From Terana coerulea (lineage: Eukaryota > Basidiomycota > Agaricomycetes > Polyporales > Phanerochaetaceae), in NCBI GenBank assembly GCA_024811115.1, contig JAKOGH010000353.1, positions 1 through 18,052 of the forward strand: DNA of 18,052 bases, read 5' to 3'. Under the pieces are notes generated by a model, which was not told where the DNA came from, searched no databases, and saw nothing but the letters and a program-made list of their open reading frames with translations. A program made the translations under genes and the position numbers. Of this stretch, positions 8,331-18,052 are shown in pieces (within the stretch, counting starts at the first letter, position 1; every line of letters begins with the position of its first letter).

Positions 8331-9106
8331 GCGTGCTATGCCATTTTCGAGGACAGCCGAGTACTGGTGGGGATGCGTGCGGCGTGGGACGCGCCGCGGA
8401 ACAGGCGAGTGTAGCTCATGCAGGTCGAGAGAGAGAGAACACGGGTGTCCCGAAGTGTTGGTGCGCGGTCGGATGTGGCCAAAATCACGAAGAAATATTG
8501 CAGAAATTATCGCGCAAATTAAGGGGCGGCGACCGGGGGCGGCTCGGCGGCCTCGACGTTGGGCCTCTTATATACACCCTGCACGCTCAGCTGGCTGCTT
8601 ACGCCTCTTTAAGATCCGCCCGATAGACATTGGATGTTCAGAGTTGCTCGGCGCATTTGGGGGTGCAGACACAGCGTTCCGGTCGCTCGGGACGAGTGCA
8701 GCGCCAGTGTCGTAAGTATGTCGGATGAAGATCATACACAAAGCGAAAGATGGTTATTCGCATTGAAGTAGTAAGGTAGCGTACAGCTGTAAGGAGCTGC
8801 AACGTCGAGGATGTATGGGTAATGGTCAGAAGTAAGATCAAGTACCGTAAGTCTAAGGGGCAAGTGAAGTAGTGCTTCAATCCAATCACGATTTCGGCTA
8901 GCGCTCACCGGTCACCGGCCGGCAGCGTCACCTTAGCTACTCGCAATTCACTCGAATATATATAGAGAAGAGTGAGGCTCATAATTCTATTAGCGAGGTC
9001 TAATAACGTCGAGATCCATAACATATGACAGTATAAGCTTCAGGGTCTAATACGGTAACCAACAAGGCGAGTGTAGAGATCAATGGTCTAGAGGGAGCCA
9101 GAAGAC
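8331..9106. other. Arginase upstream region and aminotransferase 3' flank; no gene seen
   Basis: No frame here resembles a known protein. The arginase promoter should occupy the left part. It holds a TATA-like box at 8567-8574, a G/C-rich stretch near 8522-8555 with CCGGGG- and CCCCT-type sequences (possible CreA/Mig1- or stress-element-like sites, not demonstrated), and a short GA repeat near 8430. The right part (about 8700-9106) is more A/T-rich and should contain the aminotransferase 3' UTR. Confidence 0.5.
8567..8574 (-). promoter_or_regulatory. TATA-like box upstream of arginase
   Basis: TATATAAG on the minus strand, about 235 bp upstream of the arginase ATG, is the best TATA match in the upstream region. 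The distance implies a 5' UTR of roughly 200 nt if it is used. Confidence 0.4.
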
Positions 9107-11010
9107 TTAGACGTGGTGCTGCAAGCTGCTGCCGCCGTCGAGGCTCTTCTTGTAGCTGTGGCCGATGGCATGCATGCCCTGCGTCTTCGCGCGCTTGAGC
9201 ACCCGCGCCATCGCGTCGATGCCCATGTCCAGGCTCTCGAGCGGCGGCCCGAACGAGAGCCGCACAAAGTGGTGGCACGGCGACGAGAACAGGTTGCGGC
9301 GGTGGGACGGGTTGATGTCGAAGAAGATGCCGGGGATGACAATGCACTTCTCTTTGAGCAGCTCCTCGAAGAACGTCAGCCCGTTGTTCAGCGGCGCGGG
9401 CAGGTGGTCCAGGTTCAGCCACACGTAGAACGTCGAGTCCGGCGGGACGGACACCTTGAGGCCGAGCCGCGCGAGCCGCTTCAGGACGTGGTCGCGCTTG
9501 TGCTTGAAGTGCCGCTGCAGCGCGACCTTCTCCGCGTGCGCGTGCGACGGCTCGAGCAGCGGGATGGCGGCCAGTTGCAGCGGGTGGTTGGCGCCGCCGT
9601 CGAGGAAGGAGCCAGACTGCGACAGCGCGGTGACCACGTTTTTGGGGCCGACGACCCAGCACACACGCCAGCCCGGAAGACGCCAGTTCTAGGGTGGAGG
9701 TCAGCTCACTGCGCAACAGACCCGCGCTCCGAGGACTGACCTTGGTCAGCCCATCCACGATGATGATCGACTCCTCGTTGACGTCCTCGATGTACTGTGC
9801 CGACGAGACGGACTTGCCGATATCGGCTTCATTTTCAGGGTAGATGTACCACGAGTAGAACTGTAATGAGAGTTGGCATGTTGCAACAAGGTTTCATTAA
9901 TAGAGAACGCACCTCATCGAGAATGAGCGTGGTCGACGACTCGCGCGACAGCTCCACCAGCTCCTTCAACTCGTCCTTCTGAACAACCTGGCCGGTAGGG
10001 TTGCGCGGGTTGGACATGAGCACGACTTCAAGGCCCTGAGTGCGGATGTCCTTGCGCAGCTGGTCGAGGTCCATGCGGTACTTGTTCTGGAAACGAGTTC
10101 ATAGCCAGGCAGAATGGTGGGTGTATGCTACTCACCTCTGGCTCCAGCGCGGTGGGGACAGGGACAAGCCGCTTGAACGCGCCCAGCATTTGGTCGTACG
10201 CAGTGTAGTCGGGGATTTGGTACGACTAGCACCTCGCGAGTCAGTGCGTGCTTTGCCAACCATCAAGAGCGGAACTCACACAGTATACATCCCCGACCAC
10301 AGCAGCAACGCGCGACAGACCCGCCCGTCCGCCAGGGACAATACAGACGTTCTCATATGTATACTGGCTGCTTTTGCCTTGGCGGTAGGTGTGATTGTAC
10401 AAGTCCGCGACGGCCTGACGGAGCTCCTTCACACCTGTCGTGGGTGCGTACTCGAGCGAATCCAGAGGTAGTTGAATGCTTTGAGGGCGGGGCGGCGCGT
10501 CCGGGATGTCACCCACCTCCGGTGCACCCTGGCCGAGGTTGGCCCACTCGTGCGACGACGTATACGAGAAGCCGTTCGCCATGGCGCGGTCGGAGCAGTA
10601 GATGACGCCGGTGCTACCAGGGTGCTGGATACCAGGAACGGTCTCTTCATCGGGGTTGACAGTCTGCGGAAAGAAACCCTTCGGTTGGTGTCCGGCTTGT
10701 TCACGGAAGATCTACGTGATGCTCAGCAAAAGCGCAAGGCCTTGGAGGATTGTTACGCACTTTGTGGGCTTCGGAGTCATCCTCATGTTTGAAGTGTTTG
10801 GCCGCCGATTCGTGAACCTGAGGGTAGAGCCCAATGAGCGTCATGTTCGCAACGCTTTGAATGGCTTCGCAGGCGTAGTCCAATAGACCACTGAAGGGTT
10901 GAAGTGTACGTTGACGCATAAAACTCACGAGGTCTCTGAAATGGCCCAGGGAGTCGTCCTCCCGGAGGCAGTAGGGAAATCGAAGGAGTGGTCAAGCCGC
11001 CGAAAGACAT
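9107..11010 (-). CDS. Pyridoxal-phosphate-dependent aminotransferase, class I/II (fold type I)
   Basis: Six exons: 11010-10761, 10711-10280, 10225-10136, 10086-9913, 9860-9741 and 9688-9107, with introns of 49-54 nt, GT-AG. Joined length is 548 aa if one extra base in exon 1 is discounted. Catalytic landmarks are SNPRNPTG (about 282-289), LILDEFYSWY with the cofactor-binding Asp and Tyr (314-317), the Schiff-base Lys at the end of VDGLTK (about 355) followed by NWRLPGWR, and FVRLSFG with the substrate-carboxylate Arg (about 500). The N-terminus carries about 115 residues (FMRQRTLQPFSGLLDYACEA, HESAAKHF) before the usual domain start, longer than bacterial relatives. In exon 1 the start frame (MSFGGLTTPS...) and the downstream frame (GHFRDLVSFM) differ by one base at GGGCC (10943-10947). 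Substrate is not predictable from sequence; kynurenine, 2-aminoadipate, aromatic and ACC-synthase-like enzymes share this fold. Confidence 0.9.
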
Positions 11011-12288
11011 CTTGTTCGTCGCGTCGTGTGGGTGGTCGTCGTCGTCGTACGCGGTGTGGATGGAAGTGAGAGGAAGTGCGAAGGTGGTGGTTTAAGTACA
11101 GGTTCGAGATGCTTCCCAGACAGGTATTTATGTGATAGAAAGATGTTCAACACCGTATAGCATGATGTGTCTAGAGAATAGCCCAGATCAGTACACTTCA
11201 ACGGTCTTCGCGACAACCACAGCCGTGCACATCACGAACCTATTTTGGGACAGCGTCTATCCGCGTCTGTTTCGCTGCGGCGCTGCCCGGCCTGTGCCCA
11301 TCCCGCACACCTTCGGCAAGGCTGGAATCCATGCACCAGGTAGTATATTTCCCCGACATTATCCACAAATCCTTCCCAGCAGCGAGCCGTCGCTGCCGCA
11401 AGGACCAGGCCGTAACAGGCGCAGTGCGCTCATTCGGCCAGCGTAGGACATCGCGGATTGCGCCGGTCACTATGCAGATTCGCGCCAGACACGCCGCAAC
11501 CACCAGGCATGAACGAACCCCGCGAGGGCTTCGACAGTTGGCATCGATGGCCAGGTGTCGTGCAGAACGGAAATGGGTGCCCGGTAGCGTTGGCGGCCTC
11601 GTTGGCAACACGAGTTGCTCCGTCGGCCGTAAGAGCTTAGCCCTGGCCCGAAGCATCAAGCTGACTGGTCTTGCTGCTGCGTCAGAGGACACGAGTCCGT
11701 GTTCAGCCGTTTGTGGGCGGGTGTTGATCTGTATGTGCGATCTGAGCATCTCTGACCGCAGCGACCGCCTCCGTTGAGCCATCAACGTTCATCTTGAGAG
11801 ATGAGATATTCCCTGCCACCGTCATAGGTGAGAACTAAAATCGACGGGACCTGTACAGACTTCACATTGTGCCAATATATCGGACACTGCCTGCGTCTAG
11901 GGGCACCTTTTCCTGGAGCGACATAAGATTGGCTGGTTGGTTGGCACAGGGACCTCGGACAAAAGCACTGCAAGTGTGGGACTGCCATGAAATGCGGGGG
12001 AAGAGAGACATTACGGATCATCCCAGTAAATGTGGAGTTGAGTCGAGCATCATGAAGGTTTTCATCAACTCGATCCCTCCGACGAATGAGGCAAGCGTCG
12101 GGATAGCGCACTGGATCTTCCGCGCGGGTTGACCGTGAGAAAGGTATGCCTAATGGGCGCACGCGTATGTCGCGTCGCGCGACTCGGGATCTTTACGCGC
12201 TTACTATCCTGAATGTGACCATCACCACCGTTGTACCCATTTCACCTCAGGCTCGGTGTTGACCACCTAGAAGAACAGGAACATCGCA
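11011..12288. other. Divergent intergenic region between aminotransferase and pot1; no recognisable gene
   Basis: This 1.28 kb region separates two divergent genes. The left end holds the aminotransferase leader, with pyrimidine-rich sequence and a short GAC/GTC triplet run near 11037-11048, and a TATA-like box. The middle (11240-11785) has long open frames on both strands, but none shows a recognisable motif, and overlapping antisense openness is common in GC-rich DNA. The right end should contain the pot1 promoter; no clear TATA is seen. Confidence 0.55.
11125..11131 (-). promoter_or_regulatory. TATA-like box upstream of the aminotransferase
   Basis: ATAAATA on the minus strand, about 115 bp upstream of the ATG at 11008-11010, followed by a C/T-rich leader typical of fungal promoters. 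Assignment by position only. Confidence 0.4.
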
Positions 12289-15200
12289 ATGGAAAGACCC
12301 ATTGGCGGCTCTGCCGCCGTCGACAACGAGGACGCGGGCGGCGCACATACAAGTCCTGAGCCGGAGGACTTGTTTCGTCCCTCATTGCAGCGCAAGGCCA
12401 TCGACATTTGCGAGCACGGAACGGACGGCGAGGGCTTCATTCAGATCTGGGTTTCAATGAGGTGGAATCCGACTCCAGCAGGCGTCCGTATACAAGCCAG
12501 TGCTATCGAGAATGGCCATGAAGTCAAGTTCCTGGTTAACTTCTTGGGTCCTTGCCCCCAGTACTTCAAGACAATCGACCTATCGTTTGTTATCAAGGAT
12601 AAACTCCTTCTTTCCCTCACAGGCGCACAAGTGCGAAAGAAAGCAGTCGGGGCTGGGCATACTCTGCCAATGGATTTAGACTATCCTGACGGGGCTATCA
12701 TCAAATTCTTCGAGAAACCGAAGCTCCCTTCAACTGGCTTGCTGGTTGACTACTGGGCTTGTAAGTATTGCTTCTCTACGGATAGTTAACACGACTAACT
12801 GCACTATCTATCATCAGACAAAGCTCAACTTGAACCTCCAAAGCCTAAAGTCGTCAAGAGCAGGCCATCCACAGGAGATGCGCCGTTCGGTGACGATTGG
12901 TTCGGCACACCTGCAATCCTTCTGTCCGCAACGCAGGCAGCTCCGGAACCTCCTGCGCAAACGGTTGCGGAAGAAGAAGTACGACCAAGCGAAAGTTTGC
13001 GCGTTGAGGAACTTGAGTCTGCTGGCCCGACCACTGGCAAGGACGAAAGTCACCACACAGCTCTCTCTGTCAAACCCTCAAAAGAACCGATTGCTGGCCC
13101 GTCTCGAGACACTGCTGCGCAGCTGGAGAAGCCACCACCAACCGCCGCCGCCGCCGCTCCTCCTCTCAAGAAGATCTACCGCAAAATCCCTGGGAGTTCG
13201 CGGGCAGGCAGCTCGCATTCGATCGAGCAGAAGCGCAAAAATGATGCTCAAGTATGCGCCACAGATCGCACTGTAAATGGGTCCACCGCGGCAACAGAAA
13301 CTTCGACCAATGGGCCCTCGCGTGCCTCCGCGGACAGCAGTTCGAAGAAATCCCAGAAGAAGGCTGCTCGTACGGCTAAGAGAGCAGCTGCAGCTGGTGA
13401 AACCCGACAAGACACGATGTTGACGCGGATGAACGAGATCAGTAACGCCGACGACACAGCGCAGGAGCCAGCGAGCGAGCCAACCATGCAGGAGACGGCC
13501 CCGTAACTTCGACTGCCGGGAAAAACCCGAGACAACTGCAGGCCCTTCGTCTGTCGCGACACCTGCAAAACGGACACCTTCGTCTCGTTCGCCGTCTGTT
13601 ACCGCTGCAATGTCGCTTCCTGCAAGTCAAGCAGAAAAAAACTCTTTGGCATCCGGCTCACCGAAGCCACAAGCAAACCCCTCGTCTCAGCGACGAAGTG
13701 GTAGTAACTTACTCAGCAAGGGTGATGCAGCTCTTGAGCTGGAAGCGGGGTGCGTGGGTCCTATGGTGCGTCAATCTGAGTTTCATGCGTCTCCCAAAAG
13801 CAGGCAGTCATTGACGACGGTTTGTACCTACAGGGTATCGTCTACCGGCCACTTGAGAGTCTCACGCCCGACCGCGCCAAAACCGCATCAATCATCGGTG
13901 TCCTCACTTGCGTACCGCGAGACACCAATACTAGATCAGGAGGCAAGTGCGCATATATGCGCATATGCTCCCACCAATCATCTGTTTACTCATTTCCCAA
14001 TACCCTCCTTAGAATTCAGCCGTAAAGTTATTCTTGCTGATCCTTCCAACGTCGATAAGGACAACCTCGAGCGCGGCTTCTCAGTGAACTGCTTCGCGAA
14101 ACGGCAGAACGGTTTGCCAGCCTGCAAGCAGGGCGACATCCTGGTCTTACAAGGCATGGAAGTGAGCCGCTTCGGGTGTCTTGCCAACACCATCCACTGA
14201 GGAAGCTGCTCGAGCTGTAGGTGACCATCTATAACGGCGGCGTTACTGGCGTATGTGCTTCCTTCAAGACGTGGTCCTGGTCCGTCTTCGTACCGTCCAC
14301 AGGCAAGACTGTCAGCGCCGCCGGCGGCGACCTCGGGCCCGAGGAGCTCAAATATTGCATTGCGCTGGGCGACTGGTGGCGGGCAACGCAGAAGGAGTAT
14401 GAGCGCGCGCGTAAGGAGAGCGGCGTTGTTACACACCAGATCGGCGAGGGCGACGAGGTGGAGTGGGGAGGAGAAGCCAGAGAAAGAGCATGGCGAGAGT
14501 ACACAGGCTGATCAAGGATGCAGGGCCCGACGTGGCTCCTGATGGGTATTTCGACTGCACGGTTGAGGTGCGTATCGCTACTCTACCTCGCCACAGTTTT
14601 CTCAAAATCTTCAGGTCCTATATAGCCATGAAAACACTGCCGGGCCGTATAGCTTGTACGTCACTGACTACACCAAAACCCATCCGTGCATCCTATCCAG
14701 GCCCAGTGGTGTCCGCCTGCACTCTCGGAGTACGTCCTCAAGATAGAGCTTTGGGATGCCGCCGCCGAACGAGGACGGGAGATGCGTCCGCATGAGTTCT
14801 ACAAGATGAACAATGTCAGGATGCGCACTAGTTCCGGAGGGTACGTAGAAGCCAAGTTCGTGCAGGCAAATAAGATGAGGAGACTGGACGAAGACGAACT
14901 CGAGGACGAGCCTGAACTAGCCGCGTTACTAGAGTGCGTCTGTACATGCTCATTGCACCAGACGTTCTAACCCGATACACAGGCGCAAGAAGAAGTGGGA
15001 AGAGCAGACAGACCACGGCGGGGCTCATAAGTTTCCGCACCAAGTCCTTTCCGCAGCGCAGCTCGACAGCCACTTCTGCGGGACGTTCGAGGTGAGCAAT
15101 CTTTCCCTCCCTCCACACACGCGCTCACCGCCGCCAGATTCTGCGCATTTCGCTCAAAGACGCCTCCCGGGCACTCATGTTCGTCACCGACTACACGTCG

Positions 15201-16309
15201 CGCACGGACCTCGTGCCCGTCGCCGCGACGGCCGACTGGGCGCACGGCGTCGGCGCGGAGCGCATCCTGCGGATCGGGCTGTACAACCACCAGGTGGAGA
15301 TCGCCGCGGACCTGCAGGTGGGCGACGTCGTCGCCGTGCGTAACCTGCGGCTCAAGGCGCTCAAGGACGGGCAGAACGTCGCGGGCACGCTCGGCGGGGA
15401 CGAGCGCCTCATCTTCAAGCTCAATCCCCAGAGCACGGGCGACGAGGGCTGCCTGGCATTGCTCGGGTACGTCGCGTTTATTTATTGGGCGCTGCGGGGA
15501 TCCTCACGTTCGGGGCAAGGCGGAAGAAGGCTTGGGAGCAGCGGGCGAAGGAGGAGGAGCGCAAGCGAGCGCAGGAGAAGAAGCGGCGCGCCACGTCCGA
15601 GGTGCATGCAGCGTCTGCGATGCCTCCCAAGAAGAGGCGGAAGCTGGAATCCCGGCCGCCCGGGACGTACACCGTCGCTGAAATGCTCGACGCTCACAAG
15701 GACTCCGGGCACGCGAAGTACCGCGTCGTCGCCCGAGTCGTGGACTACTGGCCTCCGGACTTGAGGGACTTCACCATGCTCCGCTGTTCAAATTGCCACG
15801 ACGAGTAAGCTTGCTATTTCACAAGCGTGAAGCTGGGCTTACACATGCGCGCGCAATTAGTATCCCACCGAAATACCTGATCTGCACAAAGTGCGACTCG
15901 GACATGTCAGACACGTACGCCCGCCCGGTCTATCGTTTCTGGTTCGAGGTCGAAGACGAGGAAGGGACCCGGCTGAAGATCCAGGCGGCGAGCACAACTG
16001 TAAGCAAAGTTTACGTAGGCGTGCGTCGTGAATTAAATGTGCTTCATGCAGGCAAAGATAGTACCCTCTTTTCTTCAGGACGTAGAACCTGTTGACATGC
16101 GAGAGGATGACGAGGCATTGGACCACTTCAAGGAGCGGTTACGCCCCTTCTTGGGCGACGACCTCGTGGACCGTCATCACGAGCTCGTCAAGGACAGCGA
16201 GGACGGACGAATAAATCCAGAGAGCCCGTTCCTTAACCTTATCATTGGCGCGACAGAGGGCGATGACCCCAAATGTTGTTTGTTGGGTTGCGTTTCATTA
16301 ATTTCATGA
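12289..16309 (+). CDS. pot1: Telomere end-protection protein Pot1 (telomeric ssDNA-binding, OB-fold)
   Basis: Binds the single-stranded G-rich telomere overhang in the nucleus as part of shelterin. Clear exon borders: 12289-12760, from 12818, 13804-13946, 14020-14161, from 14221 to 14567, 14615-14933, 14983-15091, 15138-15466, 15520-15804, 15861-15999 and 16052-16309. About 1,159 aa if three single-base frame breaks (near 13500, 14465 and 14690) are discounted. Domains: N-terminal region (1-160, WVSMRWNPTPAGVRIQAS, LSFVIKDKLLLSLTGAQV); a 300-residue Ser/Pro/Ala/Lys linker; the Telo_bind OB fold (about 470-600: GIVYRPLESLTP, VILADPSNVDKDN, LPACKQGDILVLQGMEV); then two similar OB-like units carrying VTDYT (about 680 and 830), the first followed by KIELWDAAAE and the second by VGDVVAVRNLRLK. 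The C-terminal part has a basic PPKKRRK nuclear signal and a CX2C...CX2C pair. The 13442-13541 stretch could alternatively be a 100-nt intron. It is convergent with the next gene. Confidence 0.88.
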
Positions 16310-16493
16310 GTCCTGGTAGTTTTGCTTGATCTTTTAGACGTGACTAGTGCATAATGTTGTAGATTAGTTTGATTTTAATGCTGGAGCAACTAAGGGTATA
16401 TATCGTAAGGAACGTGGGGTATCAACTATCCAAGAGGTCCAATGGTCCTGTTCATTTTACAAGTACACTCCAAAGTTGCGTTGCTTCGTCACT

Positions 16494-18052
16494 TTATCGT
16501 AGCAACGTGGCAAGTCCCCTTGACGGGCGCACGGATGAAGGGCTTCGAGCGCTGAGCTGGGCTCTACGCAGTTCCTCGTCGATACGCCACATGCCCTTGA
16601 TGAATCCGTCACGGTCGACGCTACCCAAGCCAGCCGAGTCACATTCATTCCTGCAAGATGTATGGTTGGTCCGCCGGACATTACTGCACCACGATGTCAC
16701 GTACCAAATCTCACGAAGTTTTGACCGCTCAAGCCTCGAGCAATTCCATACTGATGCCACGACCTTGCCCCCTAGCCTCTCATCCGGCCCAACATCCTCA
16801 TCTATTGGTGAGACCGCGCCACCATTTTCCTGTGGGTTCGTAACCAGATCCACCGAAAGGCCTCTCCATCCCGCCGCTTGTCTCGCCTTCCTTCCCATAG
16901 GCGGCGAGAGCGCTCTGCCCTGCGCAGCAAGGGTGGTACGTCGTACAGCAAATACGTTCTGCGCAAATACGGCTTCGTACCGACGGCGTGCAGAGGGGGT
17001 ATGGGAGCCGGCCGGAAGAGTTGTGAGGGAGGGGTTCCTAGCACGGGTTTACTGGGAAAAGCTCGCGTGCTGGAGACAGAAGTGCGAGACGTCGCCTGGC
17101 TTATGACGGATGACCGGTCAGAGGCAATGGTGGACGCCAGGGAGCTGCGGTTTGAGGACGAGGGAGCGCGACTTCGGGAAGGAGGTGGGGGCGGCGGAGG
17201 CTTGGATGATGGCGGTCGGACGGCATATGGGACAGATACAGAGGGAGTGGACGAAGAAGACGAAGAGCCCGGAGTGGGCCGTTGAGGGAGCTTGGGCGGT
17301 TCGACCGGCCGCTTGACAAACTCTGCCCAGTCGTTTGATACAGAGGAAGCACTGGGGCTAACGATGGAGAATGTGGATACGTTCTCGAAAGACTCGTCAA
17401 GACTGCCATGACTGGCGTTGTCCGCCTCGCGCCCATTCTCCGCGTCATGGAAATCGCGGTCGATAGGATATGTTGCGACGAAATTCGAGATGGACTCCGG
17501 TGTCATCACATCCGTTCCGCCATCAGAGGACAAAGAGACAGAGTGGAAGGAGGAGATCGACGACGCCTGGACATGACCACCCCGTGAAGGTATGGTAATA
17601 CCCAGCTTGTTCAAGGGCGGATACGTGTGATCCACCGTGAGCGAATCCGTCTTCTTACGTGCAGGTAGGGGTGGTGCAGGAGAAGTAGAAAGAGTGGGGC
17701 TGCGAGCTAAAGAGGAGGTTGAAGAGTTGGAGACAGACACAGATTTGAGGGAACTGTAAGACGCTTTCCGAGGAGGTAATGGCGGCGCAGTTTTCTGGTT
17801 GCGTGGAGGGGACTCGAAGTGTATGAGCGGTGTCGTATTTGCAGATGCCTGCCAAACCATAGAATCGGAGACATGCCTCGTTGTACCGCTGCCATTAACC
17901 GGCGGCCTGGTGTTGGTTGGCTTCTTCTGACGGGGCGCGTACGGTAAGGGCCCATCCTCAAGCACCCAATCGTCAATCAACGAGGTCTTGCGATGTAGCG
18001 TCGGCTCGGATGGAGAGGGCGGCCTCGATATTGACTTTGAAGATGAATATGG
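16494..18052 (-). CDS. IRS4/TAX4-like EH-domain protein, 5' end beyond the window
   Basis: The minus-strand frame is open from the right edge to about 17000 and encodes a Ser/Pro-rich region. It has SH3-ligand-like PPLPPRK and PAPPLPARKK, a Pro run (KPPPPPPPSR), and SLIDDWVLEDGPLPYAP near the window edge. A one-base shift at the G5 run 16995-16999 leads into ARRRYEAVFAQNV and AAGWRGLSVDLVTNP. After that comes the EH domain: GGKVVASVWNCSRLERSKLR, a 54-nt intron (16651-16704, no stop, multiple of three), then NECDSAGLGSVDRDGFIKGM and WRIDEELRRAQ, with a stop at 16494-16496. The C-terminal EH domain after a disordered Pro-rich region is the IRS4/TAX4 layout; in yeast these proteins affect phosphoinositide levels through Inp51 and autophagy. 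EH domains bind NPF peptides, and the conserved Trp (GMWRI) is present. Only the C-terminal part, about 500 residues, is visible. Confidence 0.82.

Noticed and set aside
9113..9758. Plus-strand 208-codon frame and minus-strand 252-codon frame over the last aminotransferase exon
   Set aside because: The codon-biased, GC-rich real exon (9688-9107) creates open antisense and alternative frames; these give low-complexity Arg/Ala/Val sequence only.
13504..13506. TAA as the true end of a separate short gene (12289-13506)
   Set aside because: The same linker composition continues in the next frame into the Telo_bind domain, so a one-base break or a 100-nt intron explains the stop better; two separate genes cannot be fully excluded without RNA.
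14656..14700. A 45-nt GTACGT...CAG stretch in pot1 that looks like a perfect intron, with a CTGAC branch-like motif
   Set aside because: It encodes the conserved YVTDYTKTHP segment of the OB-like unit, and removing it does not repair the frame.
1..18052. CRISPR arrays, bacterial operons, phage or toxin-antitoxin modules
   Set aside because: No spaced short repeats or bacterial gene organisation are present; intron-rich genes identify this as fungal DNA.

Overview
The window looks like genomic DNA of a filamentous basidiomycete, probably an agaricomycete. The genes have many short GT-AG introns, mostly 44-73 nt, moderately high GC, and no bacterial-style operons. Gene content fits: a Ty1/copia element, a CPL1-like cysteine-rich secreted protein, arginase, a large Pot1 and an IRS4-like EH protein. 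The organism call is inference from gene structure and family; no species can be named.

Layout. Positions 1-6398 are one Ty1/copia LTR retrotransposon on the minus strand. The 3' LTR is at the left edge (all but about one base present) and the 5' LTR is at 6108-6398. Between them lie PBS, leader, gag, protease, integrase, RT, RNase H and PPT, with the coding part broken by many frame changes. The element sits inside a plus-strand gene: 6399-6601 encodes the C-terminus of a CPL1-like protein that begins at the insertion point. Arginase (minus, 6834-8330, ten exons including a 10-nt microexon) and a PLP-dependent class I/II aminotransferase (minus, 9107-11010, six exons) follow. After a 1.28 kb intergenic stretch comes a large multi-exon telomere end-binding protein Pot1 (plus, 12289-16309). 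Convergent to it is the 3' part of a proline/serine-rich EH-domain protein (minus, 16494 to beyond the right edge).

How the genes work together. Apart from the retrotransposon and the gene it interrupts, these look like independent genes. Arginase and the aminotransferase both handle amino nitrogen and are head-to-tail on one strand, but nothing in the sequence shows co-regulation. Pot1 and the EH protein are unrelated neighbours.

Quality note. Otherwise well-conserved host genes (Pot1, aminotransferase, EH protein) each contain one or more single-base frame breaks, mostly in short homopolymers. Several breaks in the transposon are of the same kind. Sequencing or assembly indels are the simplest explanation for the host genes and may account for part of the apparent decay of the transposon. 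I found no convincing novel defence or mobile system. The most notable items are the transposon-split CPL1-like gene, the half-tRNA-type primer site with a hairpin-rich leader, the arginase microexons, and the extended Pot1 architecture.
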